From JBDOQU01 sp039839375 (lineage in GTDB: Bacteria; Pseudomonadota; Alphaproteobacteria; DSM-16000; Inquilinaceae), in contig NZ_JBDOQU010000010.1 of assembly GCF_039839375.1 (NCBI RefSeq), positions 62,001-126,000 on the forward strand: a stretch of DNA of 64,000 nucleotides. Reading direction: 5' to 3'. The notes beneath the pieces are model-generated. The model worked only from the letters and a program-made list of their open reading frames with translations. It had not been told where the DNA came from and did not search any database. Positions 32,581-41,082 of this stretch are shown here, one piece after another; the first letter of the stretch is position 1, and each line of letters starts with the position of its first letter. Made by a program: the position numbers and the translations under genes.

Positions 32581-33555
32581 ATGACCTTGTTCTCACTCGA
32601 CGACCTCAAAGCAGCCGCCGCCCTCGTCAGGCCGGTCGTGCCGGAGACGCCGGCTTATGAATGGCCGCTCCTGTCCAAACGGACTGGGGCAAAGGTCTGG
32701 GTCAAGCATGAGAACCACACGCCGATCGGCGCATTCAAGCTGCGCGGCGGGCTGGTCTATCTGGATGGCCTGCGGCGGGCGGGCGCGCTGCCAAAGGGCG
32801 TGGTCTCCGCCACGCGCGGCAATCACGGCCAGTCGATCGCCCTTGCCGCCGCCCGATTCGGCATCCCCGCCGTGATCGTCGTGCCGGAGAGCAACTCGAC
32901 GGAGAAGAACGCGGCCATGGAAGGGCTGGGCGCGGAGCTTGTCGTCTCCGGCAAGGATTTCGACGAAAGCCGCGTCACCGCCGGGCGGATCGCGGAGGAG
33001 CGGGATTTCCACTTCGTTCCCTCCTTCCATATCGATCTGGTGAAGGGTGTGGCGACCTATGCGCATGAGTTGTTCACCGCCGTTCCCGACCTCGCGGTCG
33101 CCTATGTGCCGATCGGGATGGGGTCCGGAATCTGCGGCATGATCGCCGCGCGGGACCTGCTGGGCCTGGATACGGAAATCGTCGGGGTGGTGGCGGATGA
33201 GGCGCCGGCCTATGCGCTCTCCTTCGAAGCCGGCCGCCCGACATCGACCGACAGCGCCCGGACCTTCGCCGACGGTATGGCCTGCCGGGACCCGCATCCC
33301 GACGCGCTGGCGATCATCAGGCGCGGGGCGGCCCGCATCCTGCGCCTGACGGAGGATGAGATCGCCGGGGCGGTCCGCGTCTATTATGCCGACACGCACA
33401 ATCTGGCCGAAGGGGCCGGCGCGGCGGCGCTGGCCGGGCTGATTCGCGAACGGGAACGCTATGCGGGCCGCAGGGCGGCCGTCATCCTCAGCGGCGGCAA
33501 CATCGACGCTTCGGTCTTCACGGAGATTTTGGAGGGCCGCACGCCGAAGGTGTGA
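32581..33555 (+). CDS. Threonine/serine dehydratase-like PLP enzyme
   Basis: 324 residues of the fold-type II PLP family. The Schiff-base lysine is Lys53 in PIGAFKLRGG, followed by the substrate loop ATRGNHGQSIA and the phosphate-binding glycine loop YVPIGMGSGICG. Enzymes of this form deaminate threonine or serine to 2-oxoacids and ammonia. There is no C-terminal ACT regulatory domain, so it resembles catabolic threonine dehydratase or a hydroxyaspartate/serine dehydratase rather than feedback-controlled IlvA. A 171-bp gap separates it from divergent nrdJ. Exact substrate is uncertain. Confidence 0.85.
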   Translation: MTLFSLDDLKAAAALVRPVVPETPAYEWPLLSKRTGAKVWVKHENHTPIGAFKLRGGLVYLDGLRRAGALPKGVVSATRGNHGQSIALAAARFGIPAVIVVPESNSTEKNAAMEGLGAELVVSGKDFDESRVTAGRIAEERDFHFVPSFHIDLVKGVATYAHELFTAVPDLAVAYVPIGMGSGICGMIAARDLLGLDTEIVGVVADEAPAYALSFEAGRPTSTDSARTFADGMACRDPHPDALAIIRRGAARILRLTEDEIAGAVRVYYADTHNLAEGAGAAALAGLIRERERYAGRRAAVILSGGNIDASVFTEILEGRTPKV

Positions 33556-33574
33556 GAATTTTCCCCTTGTGGTC

Positions 33575-33688
33575 ATTCCGGCCCCCGAGCCGGAATCCAT
33601 GGGCCGCCGCCGCTTCACCGGCGGCGAAGGAGCGGGTGCGGACCTGGCTCCCGTCGAGACCGTATGGATGCTGGATCAAGTCCAGCAT
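33575..33688 (+). repeat. Two-hairpin palindromic repeat, copy D (complete unit)
   Basis: The clearest full unit: type-1 hairpin ATTCCGGC...GCCGGAAT (33575-33596), CCATGGGCC, the middle segment CGCCGCTTCACCGGCGGCGAAG, a variable stretch, CGTCGAGACCGTATGG, and type-2 hairpin ATGCTGGA-TCAAG-TCCAGCAT (33668-33688). It occupies the gap between the convergent dehydratase and receiver genes and may end both transcripts. Confidence 0.88.
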
Positions 33689-33699
33689 GACGGCTTTGC

Positions 33700-34083
33700 T
33701 CAACCCCGGCGCAGCGCTTCCCGTACGGCTTCGGTGATCTGCTTCAGGGAGAAGGGCTTGGAGAGGACCTTGTGGATCAGGCTTTCCAGCCCGTAGGCGC
33801 GCTGCTTCTCCGCGGCGTAGCCGGTCATCATGAGGATGGTGAGGTCGGGGAAGTCCTTCGCCGCCTTCAGCGCCAGCTCTATGCCGTCCAGGCCGGGCAT
33901 CACGATGTCGGTAATGAGAAGGTCGTATTTCTCTCCCCGGTGGAGAGTCTCCAGCGCCTGGAGCCCGTCCGCCGCCACGTCGGCATGGTAGCCGCCATGC
34001 TCCATCGCCCGGCGGACGAACTCCCTCACCGCCTCCTCGTCGTCGGCGATGAGGATGCGAGGGCGGAAGGGGGAATCGGTCAT
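33700..34083 (-). CDS. Single-domain response regulator, CpdR-like
   Basis: 127-residue stand-alone receiver domain (ILIADDEEAVREFVRRAM; phospho-acceptor Asp59 in YDLLITDIVMPGLDGIELAL; KVLSKPFSLKQI lysine). The blocks GYAAEKQRAYGLESLIHKVL and VLSKPF resemble CpdR, the alphaproteobacterial receiver that links the CckA-ChpT phosphorelay to ClpXP proteolysis of cell-cycle regulators. There is no output domain, in keeping with that role. The location beside the zinc-ribbon/ftsEX block is typical in Rhodospirillales. CpdR identity is likely, not certain. Confidence 0.8.
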   Translation of the reverse strand: MTDSPFRPRILIADDEEAVREFVRRAMEHGGYHADVAADGLQALETLHRGEKYDLLITDIVMPGLDGIELALKAAKDFPDLTILMMTGYAAEKQRAYGLESLIHKVLSKPFSLKQITEAVREALRRG

Positions 34084-34107
34084 GACGGTCGCCGCCGGCC
34101 GGCCGCC

Positions 34108-34800
34108 CTATTCGGCGGCGGGCGCGATCTCCAGCGCGACGACATCGTCGCCGACATTGCGGAAGCTGGTCTCGAACGGTGCGGCGGCGTCCGGGGCGAG
34201 ATCGGCCGGGTCGACCGCGAAGGTCCATCGGCCGGCCTCTGCGCCGTCCGCGCCGGTCAGCGTGACCGCCAGGTCAGGGACCGTGCGCGGCGCGCCGGAA
34301 TCGTTGCGCACGCTGCCGCGCACCCAGAGGACGGAGCCGCCCGCCCCATCGGTCCGCTCGGTGGTCAGGTCGACCAGCGTCAGTCCCGGCCCGACGCCGT
34401 CGAGAGTGGCGAGATCGACCGGAACCTCTATCCCCAGCCCCTGATAGAGCTTCAGCGCCGGCGGCCAGAATTCCACGATCCGGTCGCGGCCGGCATAGCC
34501 GACGGCGAGAAGCCCGACGACCAGCAGCGCCAGCGCGGTCCAGGCGGCGGCCAGGCCGGTGCGGCGGGGCGGATTCCCGGTCCAGGTCGCCGGCAGGTTG
34601 GAGCCGGGCGGGATCGGCCTGACGGTGGGTTCTGGCTGCGGCGCGAAGACGGTCCGGCGGATATCCTCCTCCGTCTCCGGAGGCGGCTCCTGGAACCATT
34701 GGTGACTGCATCGGGCGCAGCGCACCTTGCGGCCGCTCGCGCCCAGCTTCGCCGAATCGACGGCGTAGCGCGTGGAGCAGGAGGGGCAGGTAAGCAGCAT
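34108..34800 (-). CDS. MJ0042-type zinc-ribbon protein with DUF3426-like domain
   Basis: 230 residues from ATG 34800. The N-terminal zinc ribbon has four cysteines (MLLTCPSCSTRYAVDSAKLG and KVRCARCSHQW), then a Pro-rich linker, one transmembrane helix (TGLAAAWTALALLVVGLLAV) and a periplasmic domain of DUF3426 type (LVDLTTERTDG, SVLWVRGSVRNDSGAP). In alphaproteobacteria this gene is divergent from ftsEX, exactly as here (168 bp apart). Function unknown; zinc-ribbon plus membrane anchor suggests sensing or assembly. Confidence 0.87.
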   Translation of the reverse strand: MLLTCPSCSTRYAVDSAKLGASGRKVRCARCSHQWFQEPPPETEEDIRRTVFAPQPEPTVRPIPPGSNLPATWTGNPPRRTGLAAAWTALALLVVGLLAVGYAGRDRIVEFWPPALKLYQGLGIEVPVDLATLDGVGPGLTLVDLTTERTDGAGGSVLWVRGSVRNDSGAPRTVPDLAVTLTGADGAEAGRWTFAVDPADLAPDAAAPFETSFRNVGDDVVALEIAPAAE

Positions 34801-34968
34801 CAGGCGTTTCCGGACAGGCGCGCGGCAGGTTCGACCGTTATAGGTTGCGGCTCCGGCTTTACGCAAGGAACCCCTAAATATTGATGAACAGGCGGCCGGA
34901 CGGGTAAGGTCTCGCCCTCGCGCGCCATGGCCGGCCGCGCGACTGTGACGAGGAAGGCAGGGTCGCCG

Positions 34969-35670
34969 TTGATCCGTTTTGAGAATGTCGGCATGCGCTA
35001 CGGCGCCGGGCCGGAAGTGCTGCAGGATGTGAGCTTCACGCTGGCGGAGGGATCCTTCCACTTCATCACCGGCCCCAGCGGCGCGGGCAAATCGTCCCTG
35101 CTGCGCCTCCTGTCGCTGGCCCACAGCCCGTCGCGCGGCCTTGTCACCCTGATGGGCCGCGACATGGCGAGCGTGCCCCGGCGGGAATTGCCGGCGCTGC
35201 GCCGGAGAATCGGCGTCGTCTTCCAGGATTTCCGCCTGCTGGACCATCTGACGGCGGTGGAGAACGTCGCGCTGCCGCTGCGGATCGCCGGCGGCAGGGA
35301 CGGACGGATTCTGGATCATGTGCGCGAATTGCTGCGCTGGGTCGGGCTGGGCGACAAGCTGGAGGCCCGGCCGCCCACCCTTTCCGGCGGGGAGCAGCAG
35401 CGCGTGGCGATCGCGCGGGCGGTCATCAACCGGCCGGACATCCTGCTGGCGGACGAGCCCACGGGCAATGTCGACGAGGCGATGGGATGGCGGCTCCTCC
35501 ACCTGCTGGAGGAGTTGAACAAGCTGGGCACGACCGTGCTGGTGGCGACGCATAGCGAGCCGCTGATCCGCCGGTTCGCCCATGCGACCCTGCATCTGGA
35601 CCAGGGGCGGCTGCTGGGGCCGGCAGGGGAATTGGCCATGGGGGAAGCGGCCATCGGGGAACCGGCATGA
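34969..35670 (+). CDS. ftsE: Cell division ATP-binding protein FtsE
   Basis: 233 residues from TTG 34969, where homology begins (LIRFENVGMRYGAGPEVL); ATG 34927 and GTG 34945 are in-frame alternatives giving 14 or 8 more residues. Walker A is GPSGAGKSS, the ABC signature LSGGEQQRVAIARAV and Walker B ILLADEPTGN. With FtsX it forms an ABC-type complex at the divisome that activates septal peptidoglycan hydrolases via coupled partners. AGGAAGG 12-18 bases before the TTG could serve as ribosome-binding site. The stop overlaps ftsX by 4 bases. Confidence 0.93.
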   Translation: MIRFENVGMRYGAGPEVLQDVSFTLAEGSFHFITGPSGAGKSSLLRLLSLAHSPSRGLVTLMGRDMASVPRRELPALRRRIGVVFQDFRLLDHLTAVENVALPLRIAGGRDGRILDHVRELLRWVGLGDKLEARPPTLSGGEQQRVAIARAVINRPDILLADEPTGNVDEAMGWRLLHLLEELNKLGTTVLVATHSEPLIRRFAHATLHLDQGRLLGPAGELAMGEAAIGEPA

Positions 35671-36563
35671 GACAGCGAGGAAGAGCCGGACGCGCGCATG
35701 TCGTGCCGCTGGGGAGGGACGGGGCGGACCGCTACGTGCCCTGGATCCTGGCGCCGATGGTCTATCTGGCCTGCCTCGCGCTGGCCGTGGCTCTGTCGAC
35801 CGCAGCCCTGGCGGAGAGATGGGACCGCGGCCTGTCGGGAGCGATGACGGTGGAGCTTCCGGGCACGCTGCCGGCGGATGAACGCCCCGATACGCTGGCC
35901 GCGATCATGGAGATATTGACGGCATGGCCGGGCGTCGCCGGCGCGACCGTCCTGGACGATGACGCCATCGGCCGGCTGCTAGCCCCCTGGCTGGGGCCGG
36001 ACGCCAATCTGGGCGATCTCCCGGTCCCTGTGCTGATCGACGTGACCCTGGCGGGAGAACCGGCTGTCGATCCGGCGGCGCTGGAAGCCGCGCTGGCCGA
36101 GGCAGCGCCGGGGGCGCTGGTGGACGACCATGGCCAATGGCGGCGCGACCTGCTGACCGTGGCGACCACGGTCAAGGCTGTGGCGGCCGCCTTCATCCTG
36201 CTGGCGGCGCTGTCGATGATGGCGGCGGTCATCTTCGCCACCCGCGCCGGCTTCGCCATCCACCGCCCGGTGATCGACCTCCTGCATTTGATGGGGGCGA
36301 CGGATTCCTATGTCGCCCGGCAGTTCCAGGGCCATGCGCTGAGGCTGGCCGTTCGCGGCGCGGTCGCTGGAACGCTGCTGGCGCTGGCGACGCTCGTCCT
36401 GCTGCAGGCCGCGCTGCCGCGCGGGGGCGGTGGTCTGCTGCCTTCCTTCTCGCTGGATGTGGGGAGCGCGCTCGTGCTGCTGGCGGTGCCGGCCGCCGCC
36501 GCGCTGCTGGCCGCCATTTCGGCGCGGATCGCCGTCAGGCTCGCGCTTTCCCGGATATTCTGA
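35667..36563 (+). CDS. ftsX: Cell division protein FtsX
   Basis: 298-residue integral membrane partner of FtsE. Four membrane spans are predicted: one N-terminal (WILAPMVYLACLALAVALST), and three in the C-terminal half (AAAFILLAALSMMAAVIFAT; ALRLAVRGAVAGTLLALATL; SALVLLAVPAAAALLAAISA), with a large periplasmic loop between spans 1 and 2 (ELPGTLPADERPDTLAAIME). The loop ends in the FtsX-type block GFAIHRPVIDLLHLMGATDS. The ATGA overlap with ftsE argues for equimolar production. Confidence 0.93.
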   Translation: MRQRGRAGRAHVVPLGRDGADRYVPWILAPMVYLACLALAVALSTAALAERWDRGLSGAMTVELPGTLPADERPDTLAAIMEILTAWPGVAGATVLDDDAIGRLLAPWLGPDANLGDLPVPVLIDVTLAGEPAVDPAALEAALAEAAPGALVDDHGQWRRDLLTVATTVKAVAAAFILLAALSMMAAVIFATRAGFAIHRPVIDLLHLMGATDSYVARQFQGHALRLAVRGAVAGTLLALATLVLLQAALPRGGGGLLPSFSLDVGSALVLLAVPAAAALLAAISARIAVRLALSRIF

Positions 36564-36568
36564 AGCTG

Positions 36569-37207
36569 ATGTCCTCCACCGCCTTCCATCGCGCTCGCCG
36601 CCGGTCCCGCCGCCATCACCGCTTCTGGCGGGTTGCGGTCCGGATGCTGCCCTTCGCGGCGGTGATCCTGGGCGCGGTTTGGCTGGGCGGGCTGATCTGG
36701 TTCGCCGACATGGCGTCCGCCACGCCGCCGGCGGACGACCGGCGCACCGACGCGATCGTCGTGTTGACCGGTGGGCGGGAGCGCCTGCCGGCGGGGCTGG
36801 CGCTCCTGGCGGACGACCGGGCGGACAAGCTGTTCGTGTCGGGCGTCTATGCCGGGGTCGAGGTGGCGGAACTGCTGCGCCTGTCGCGCCAGGCGCCGGC
36901 GGAGCTGGAATGCTGCATCACGCTGGGCTACGCCGCCGACGATACGCGCGGCAACGCACTGGAGACGGCGGCCTGGATGCGGGAGCAGGGCTACCGGACG
37001 CTGAGGCTGGTTACGGCCAACTACCATATGCCGCGCAGCCTGGTGGAATTCGACGAGGCGCTGCCGGAGATCGAGATCCTGCCGCACCCGGTGGCGCCGC
37101 CGAACGTCTATCTGAAGGAGTGGTGGCGCTGGCCCGGAACGACCGCCCTCCTGATCTCCGAATACCACAAATACCTGGCGGCGCTGGTGCGGACGGCCAT
37201 CCTGTAA
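36569..37207 (+). CDS. YdcF family (DUF218) membrane protein
   Basis: 212 residues starting at ATG 36569, 5 bases after ftsX. It has an N-terminal basic patch (HRARRRSRRHHRFWRVAVRM), a transmembrane helix (PFAAVILGAVWLGGLIWFAD) and a DUF218 domain (DAIVVLTGGRERLPAGLALL, DKLFVSGVY, ARGNALETAAWMREQGYRTL-like, LVTANYHMPRSLVEFDEALP). Members include SanA/YdcF-type envelope proteins; the reaction is unknown. It completes the ftsE-ftsX-ydcF-plsC order common in this group and probably serves envelope biogenesis. Confidence 0.88.
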   Translation: MSSTAFHRARRRSRRHHRFWRVAVRMLPFAAVILGAVWLGGLIWFADMASATPPADDRRTDAIVVLTGGRERLPAGLALLADDRADKLFVSGVYAGVEVAELLRLSRQAPAELECCITLGYAADDTRGNALETAAWMREQGYRTLRLVTANYHMPRSLVEFDEALPEIEILPHPVAPPNVYLKEWWRWPGTTALLISEYHKYLAALVRTAIL

Positions 37208-37274
37208 AGTACATCATATTTTATTAACCTTCCTTGAGCGTTAATGGTCGCACCAGCAACCCCGCGGCGGCCGA

Positions 37275-39164
37275 ATGCACCACCACGCCATCCATGCCCA
37301 CCACGACCCGATCCTGATGGGGCTCTCCATCGTGGTGGCCGTGCTGGCCTCGTTCACTGCGCTGGATATCGCCGGACAGGTCGCCGCCGCGGCAGGCTGG
37401 CGGCGCGCCGCCTGGCTGGCCAGCGCCGCCACGGCGCTGGGCGGGGGCATATGGTCGATGCACTTCATCGGCATGCTGGCCATGAACGCCCCGATGCCGG
37501 TTACCTACGAACCCTTCCTCACGGCTGCCTCGCTGGTCATCGCGATATGCTTCGTCGGGTTGGGGCTGTCGCTGACCGCCTGGCTGGGCGCTCGTCCGGC
37601 CGTCATCGGCGGGGCCGGGACCGTCACCGGCCTGGGCGTTGCCGCGATGCATTATACCGGCATGGCGGCGATGAGGATGGATGCGACGACCAACTACGAT
37701 CCGGGGCTGGTGGCGCTTTCCGTCCTGATCGCGGTGTTGGCCGCGACGACGGCGTTGTGGCTGGCGTTCAACCAGCGCGGGCTCAGCTGGAAGATAGCGG
37801 CGTCCGGCGCGATGGGCGCGGCCATATCGGGCATGCACTACACCGGCATGGCGGCGCTGACGCTGGTTCCGCTGCCCATGGTGGTCGGGCTACGATCCAC
37901 CATAGATGGCGACCTGCTGGGCGCGACCGTGGCGATCGTGACGATCAGCATCCTGGGCTTCGGCGTGCTGGCGGTCAGGATCGAGCGGCGATTCGCCGCC
38001 TTCAGCGAACGGGAGGCGCTGGCGCTTCAGGCGTCTGAAAGACGGTTCCGGTCGCTGGTGCAGAACAGCTTCGACCTGATCGTGGTGGTCGACGATGACC
38101 ATCGCATCACCTTCGCCAGCCCGTCGGCGGTGGCGGTGCTGGGGATCGAACCCGACACGCTGGTCGATCTGTGCCTGACCGACCTGGTCGATCCGCAGGA
38201 CCGGCGGGAAGTCGACCTGACGCTGGACATGCTGGCCCGCGACGGGGCGGCGGCCCTGGAATGGCGGCTGGTGCGGTCGGACGGGGACCGCCGGCTGTTC
38301 GACGTCAGCGCCCGGGACCTGCTGTCCGACCCCGCCGTCAACGGCATGGTGCTGACCCTGCGCGACATCACCTACGAACGCCGGACGGCGGAGGAACTTA
38401 CCGCCGCCAAGGAGCTGGCAGAACTCGCCAACCGGTCGAAATCGGAATTCCTGGCGAATATGAGCCATGAGCTGCGCACGCCGCTCAACGCCATCATCGG
38501 CTTTTCGGAAATCATTCGCGACCAGGCGCTGGGGCCGGTGGGGACGGCTGAATATGCCGACTATGCCGGCGACATCAACCGCAGCGGCGCGCGCCTGCTG
38601 GAAGTCATCAACGACATCCTGGATATCGCCAAGATAGAGGCCGGACAGGTGGAACTGAGCGAGGAGGATATCGACCTCGCCTTCTCCATCAAGGCCTGCT
38701 GCTGGCTAGTGCGCGACCGGGCGCGGGAAGGCGGCGTCGAGGTCAAGATAACCGTGCCGGAGAATTTCCCGCGCCTGCTGGCCGACGAGAGGAAGCTGAA
38801 GCAGGCGCTGCTGAACCTGCTGTCCAACGCCGTCAAGTTCACGCCGGAAGGCGGCAATGTGGAGATCAGGGCATCGCTGGAGGAGGATGGCGGCTGCCGG
38901 ATCGAGGTGATCGACACCGGCATCGGCATCGCGCCGGAATCGATCGAACGGGTGGCTGCGCCCTTCGTCCAGGCGGACACGTCGCTGGGCCGGAAATATG
39001 AAGGGGCGGGGCTGGGGCTGGCGATCGCCAAGTCGCTGACGCGGCTTCATGACGGGACGCTCAAGATCGACAGCACGCTCGGCAAGGGAACCGTGGTGAC
39101 GCTGCTGTTCCCACCCGAACGCGTCGGCCGGCCCGGGGAGCGGAAGATCGCCCTGGCGGGATGA
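37275..39164 (+). CDS. MHYT-domain sensor histidine kinase with PAS domain
   Basis: 629 residues. The N-terminal seven-helix MHYT sensor has three motifs (SMHFIGM at 62, AMHYTGM at 125, GMHYTGM at 187), proposed in this family to bind metal and sense gas. A His-rich start (MHHHAIHAHHD) precedes it. A PAS domain follows (about 253-370, FRSLVQNSFDLIVVVDDDHR), then HisKA with His398 (FLANMSHELRTPLNAIIGFS) and HATPase (LNLLSNAVKFTPEGGNVEIR; DTGIGIAPESIERV; GAGLGLAIAKSLT). No adjacent response regulator. Its kinase half resembles that of the PAS kinase at 14846. Confidence 0.9.
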   Translation: MHHHAIHAHHDPILMGLSIVVAVLASFTALDIAGQVAAAAGWRRAAWLASAATALGGGIWSMHFIGMLAMNAPMPVTYEPFLTAASLVIAICFVGLGLSLTAWLGARPAVIGGAGTVTGLGVAAMHYTGMAAMRMDATTNYDPGLVALSVLIAVLAATTALWLAFNQRGLSWKIAASGAMGAAISGMHYTGMAALTLVPLPMVVGLRSTIDGDLLGATVAIVTISILGFGVLAVRIERRFAAFSEREALALQASERRFRSLVQNSFDLIVVVDDDHRITFASPSAVAVLGIEPDTLVDLCLTDLVDPQDRREVDLTLDMLARDGAAALEWRLVRSDGDRRLFDVSARDLLSDPAVNGMVLTLRDITYERRTAEELTAAKELAELANRSKSEFLANMSHELRTPLNAIIGFSEIIRDQALGPVGTAEYADYAGDINRSGARLLEVINDILDIAKIEAGQVELSEEDIDLAFSIKACCWLVRDRAREGGVEVKITVPENFPRLLADERKLKQALLNLLSNAVKFTPEGGNVEIRASLEEDGGCRIEVIDTGIGIAPESIERVAAPFVQADTSLGRKYEGAGLGLAIAKSLTRLHDGTLKIDSTLGKGTVVTLLFPPERVGRPGERKIALAG

Positions 39165-39279
39165 TGACGGCTTTTCGGTCCAATCGCCCTTGAGGTTCCG
39201 GCGTCGGATGCGAATATGGGCGAAGGGTCCGCCGACCGACGGCGCCCTTGCCGTTGCCCCGAAGGCCCGCTGAAAGCCG

Positions 39280-40089
39280 ATGACCGTCCTCCGTTCCCTC
39301 CTGTTCAATGCCGCGCTGTTCGCCTGGACCACGATCTTCTGCGTCGGGATCCTGTGGGGGCTGCTGCTTCCCAGACGCGCCTTCATGGTGGTGATCCGCT
39401 TCTACCTGCGCAGCCTGAGCTGGCTGGAGAGAACGCTGCTGGGGCTCGACTACCGGGTCACCGGCTTGGAAAACGTGCCGGAGGGGCCGTTCATCCTGGC
39501 CGCCAAGCACCAGTCGACATGGGAGACGATGAAGCTCCATCTGCTGGTCGACGATCCCGCCCCGGTGATGAAGCGCGAACTGAAGTGGATACCGATCTGG
39601 GGCTGGTACGCCGCCAAGGCCGGCGTGATCCCGGTCAACAGGGGAGGGCGGTCGAGGGCGATCGGGTCGATGATCGACGGCGCGCGCCGGATGGCGCGGC
39701 AGGGCCGGCCGATCGTCATCTTCCCCCAGGGAACCCGCGTGGCGGCCGGCGTCTGGGGCCCCTACCGGATCGGGATCGCCGCGCTCTATGACGCGCTGGA
39801 CCTGCCGGTGCTGCCGATGGCGCTGAATTCGGGCGTGTTCTGGCCGCGGCGGTCCTTCATCAAGAAGCCGGGCACGATCACGGTGGAATTCCTGCCGCCG
39901 CTGCCCTCCGACCTCAGCCGGGACGTCATGCTGGCCCGGCTGGAGGTGGAACTGGAGGCGGCGACGGACAGGCTGGTGGTGGCCGAAGGCGGCGAGGCCA
40001 CGGTGCGCCCCGCCAACGCCCCGCCCCCCGGCGCCCGCGCCCAGGCGCGGGCGAACCGCGGAGGGGAGCCGGGAATCCTGGCCGAATAG
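39280..40089 (+). CDS. plsC: 1-acyl-sn-glycerol-3-phosphate acyltransferase
   Basis: 269 residues; acylates lysophosphatidate to phosphatidate in membrane lipid synthesis. The acyltransferase motif is HQSTWE (His77-x4-Glu82, a Glu for the usual Asp), with the glycerophosphate-binding IFPQGTR at about 148-153 and GVIPVNRGG between them. The N-terminal helix (LFNAALFAWTTIFCVGILWG) anchors it in the inner membrane. The KHQSTWET form is frequent in alphaproteobacteria. C-terminal residues beyond about 235 are Pro/Gly/Arg rich and poorly conserved. Confidence 0.92.
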   Translation: MTVLRSLLFNAALFAWTTIFCVGILWGLLLPRRAFMVVIRFYLRSLSWLERTLLGLDYRVTGLENVPEGPFILAAKHQSTWETMKLHLLVDDPAPVMKRELKWIPIWGWYAAKAGVIPVNRGGRSRAIGSMIDGARRMARQGRPIVIFPQGTRVAAGVWGPYRIGIAALYDALDLPVLPMALNSGVFWPRRSFIKKPGTITVEFLPPLPSDLSRDVMLARLEVELEAATDRLVVAEGGEATVRPANAPPPGARAQARANRGGEPGILAE

Positions 40090-40105
40090 GAGGGGCGGCG
40101 GAGGC

Positions 40106-40531
40106 TTAGAAGGAGCGGCCGATCAGGCGGTCGACGGACCAGCGCTTGCCGCCATGGATCACGAAATAGAAGCAGGCGGCGGCCCAGATGATGGATTTTT
40201 CCGCACCCGCATAGCCCTGGGCCATGACGATCCAGTGGAACCAGACGGTGACCAGCAGGACGATCATCGCCGCGAGCGCGGCCGGGCGGGTGAGGAAGCC
40301 GATGGCGAGGAAGATGCCGCCGAAGAACTCCGTCGCGGACAGGAGCGGCGACCAGAAGGCGCCGGGGTAGAAGCCCAGCCCCTCCACCATGCCGGCCGCG
40401 CCGAACGGGTCCTGGATCTTCACATATCCATGGGTGACGAGGGCGCCGCCGACGACGATTCGAAGCAGCGTCTCGGCGATCCCGCCCCAACGGTCGTAGA
40501 ATGGCCCCAGGGCCGGGATGATCAGCTTCAT
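40106..40531 (-). CDS. DoxX family membrane protein
   Basis: 141 residues from ATG 40531. Four hydrophobic spans: AETLLRIVVGGALVTHGYVK, LLSATEFFGGIFLAIGFLTR, ALAAMIVLLVTVWFHWIVMA and SIIWAAACFYFVIHGG. The G-x-LRxxxGxxxxxHG..K pattern and FFGGxxLxxGxxTR block are DoxX/quinol-oxidase-subunit like. Function unknown, associated with oxidative or sulfur metabolism in other species. The ferredoxin gene lies 61 bases upstream on the same strand. Confidence 0.85.
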   Translation of the reverse strand: MKLIIPALGPFYDRWGGIAETLLRIVVGGALVTHGYVKIQDPFGAAGMVEGLGFYPGAFWSPLLSATEFFGGIFLAIGFLTRPAALAAMIVLLVTVWFHWIVMAQGYAGAEKSIIWAAACFYFVIHGGKRWSVDRLIGRSF

Positions 40532-40592
40532 GCTTATATCGTCCTCTCGAATTGTCGGATGGTCCTGATACACGAATTGGACATGCCCGGCA

Positions 40593-40916
40593 TCAACCTT
40601 CCGGCGCGAGCGTGACCCGGAGGCCGTCCAGTTCCGGCGCGAAGATGATCTGGCAGGACAGGCGGGAGTTGTCCTCGACCACGAACGCCTCGTCCAGCAT
40701 GTCGATCTCCTCCTGATGCTGCTCATGCAGCCGGGGCAGCCAGGATTCGTCGACATAGACATGGCAGGTGGCGCAGGCGCAGGCGCCGCCGCACTCCGCC
40801 TTGATGGGCAGGCCATGGTCCCGGATGATCTCCATCACCCGCCAGCCTTCCACCGCGTCCAGCGTATGCTCCGCACCTTCGCGGTCGGTCACATGGATCT
40901 TGTAGTCGTCGGACAT
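40593..40916 (-). CDS. 2Fe-2S ferredoxin
   Basis: 107 residues with an ISC/adrenodoxin-type cluster motif: C-x5-C-x2-C in AECGGACACATCHVYV and a fourth Cys in RLSCQIIFA. The DESWLPRL and DMLDEAFVVEDNS blocks are typical of the vertebrate-type ferredoxins that serve P450s or Fe-S assembly. Genes for a DoxX protein and, upstream, a ferredoxin-NADP reductase lie on the same strand, so an NADPH-FNR-ferredoxin chain is plausible. A repeat separates it from the FNR gene. Confidence 0.9.
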   Translation of the reverse strand: MSDDYKIHVTDREGAEHTLDAVEGWRVMEIIRDHGLPIKAECGGACACATCHVYVDESWLPRLHEQHQEEIDMLDEAFVVEDNSRLSCQIIFAPELDGLRVTLAPEG

Positions 40917-40956
40917 GTCGCCCTTGTTCCTGGTCGCGGGGCCTCAAGAAAATGTC

Positions 40957-41067
40957 ATGCTGGACTTGATCCAGCATCCATGCGGCGTCGACGGAAGCTG
41001 GTCCGCGCCCGATCCTCCGCGCCGGTGAAGCGGCTAGGGCCTATGGATTCCGGATCAAGTCCGGAAT
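40957..41067 (-). repeat. Two-hairpin palindromic repeat, copy E (complete unit)
   Basis: Type-2 hairpin ATGCTGGA-CTTGA-TCCAGCAT (40957-40977), CCATGCGGCGTCGACGG, the middle segment CGCGCCGGTGAAGCGGC, CTATGG, and type-1 hairpin ATTCCGGA-TCAAG-TCCGGAAT (41047-41067); both stems perfect. It fills the gap between fnr and the ferredoxin gene. Confidence 0.88.
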
Positions 41068-41082
41068 GACGACTAAAAAACC

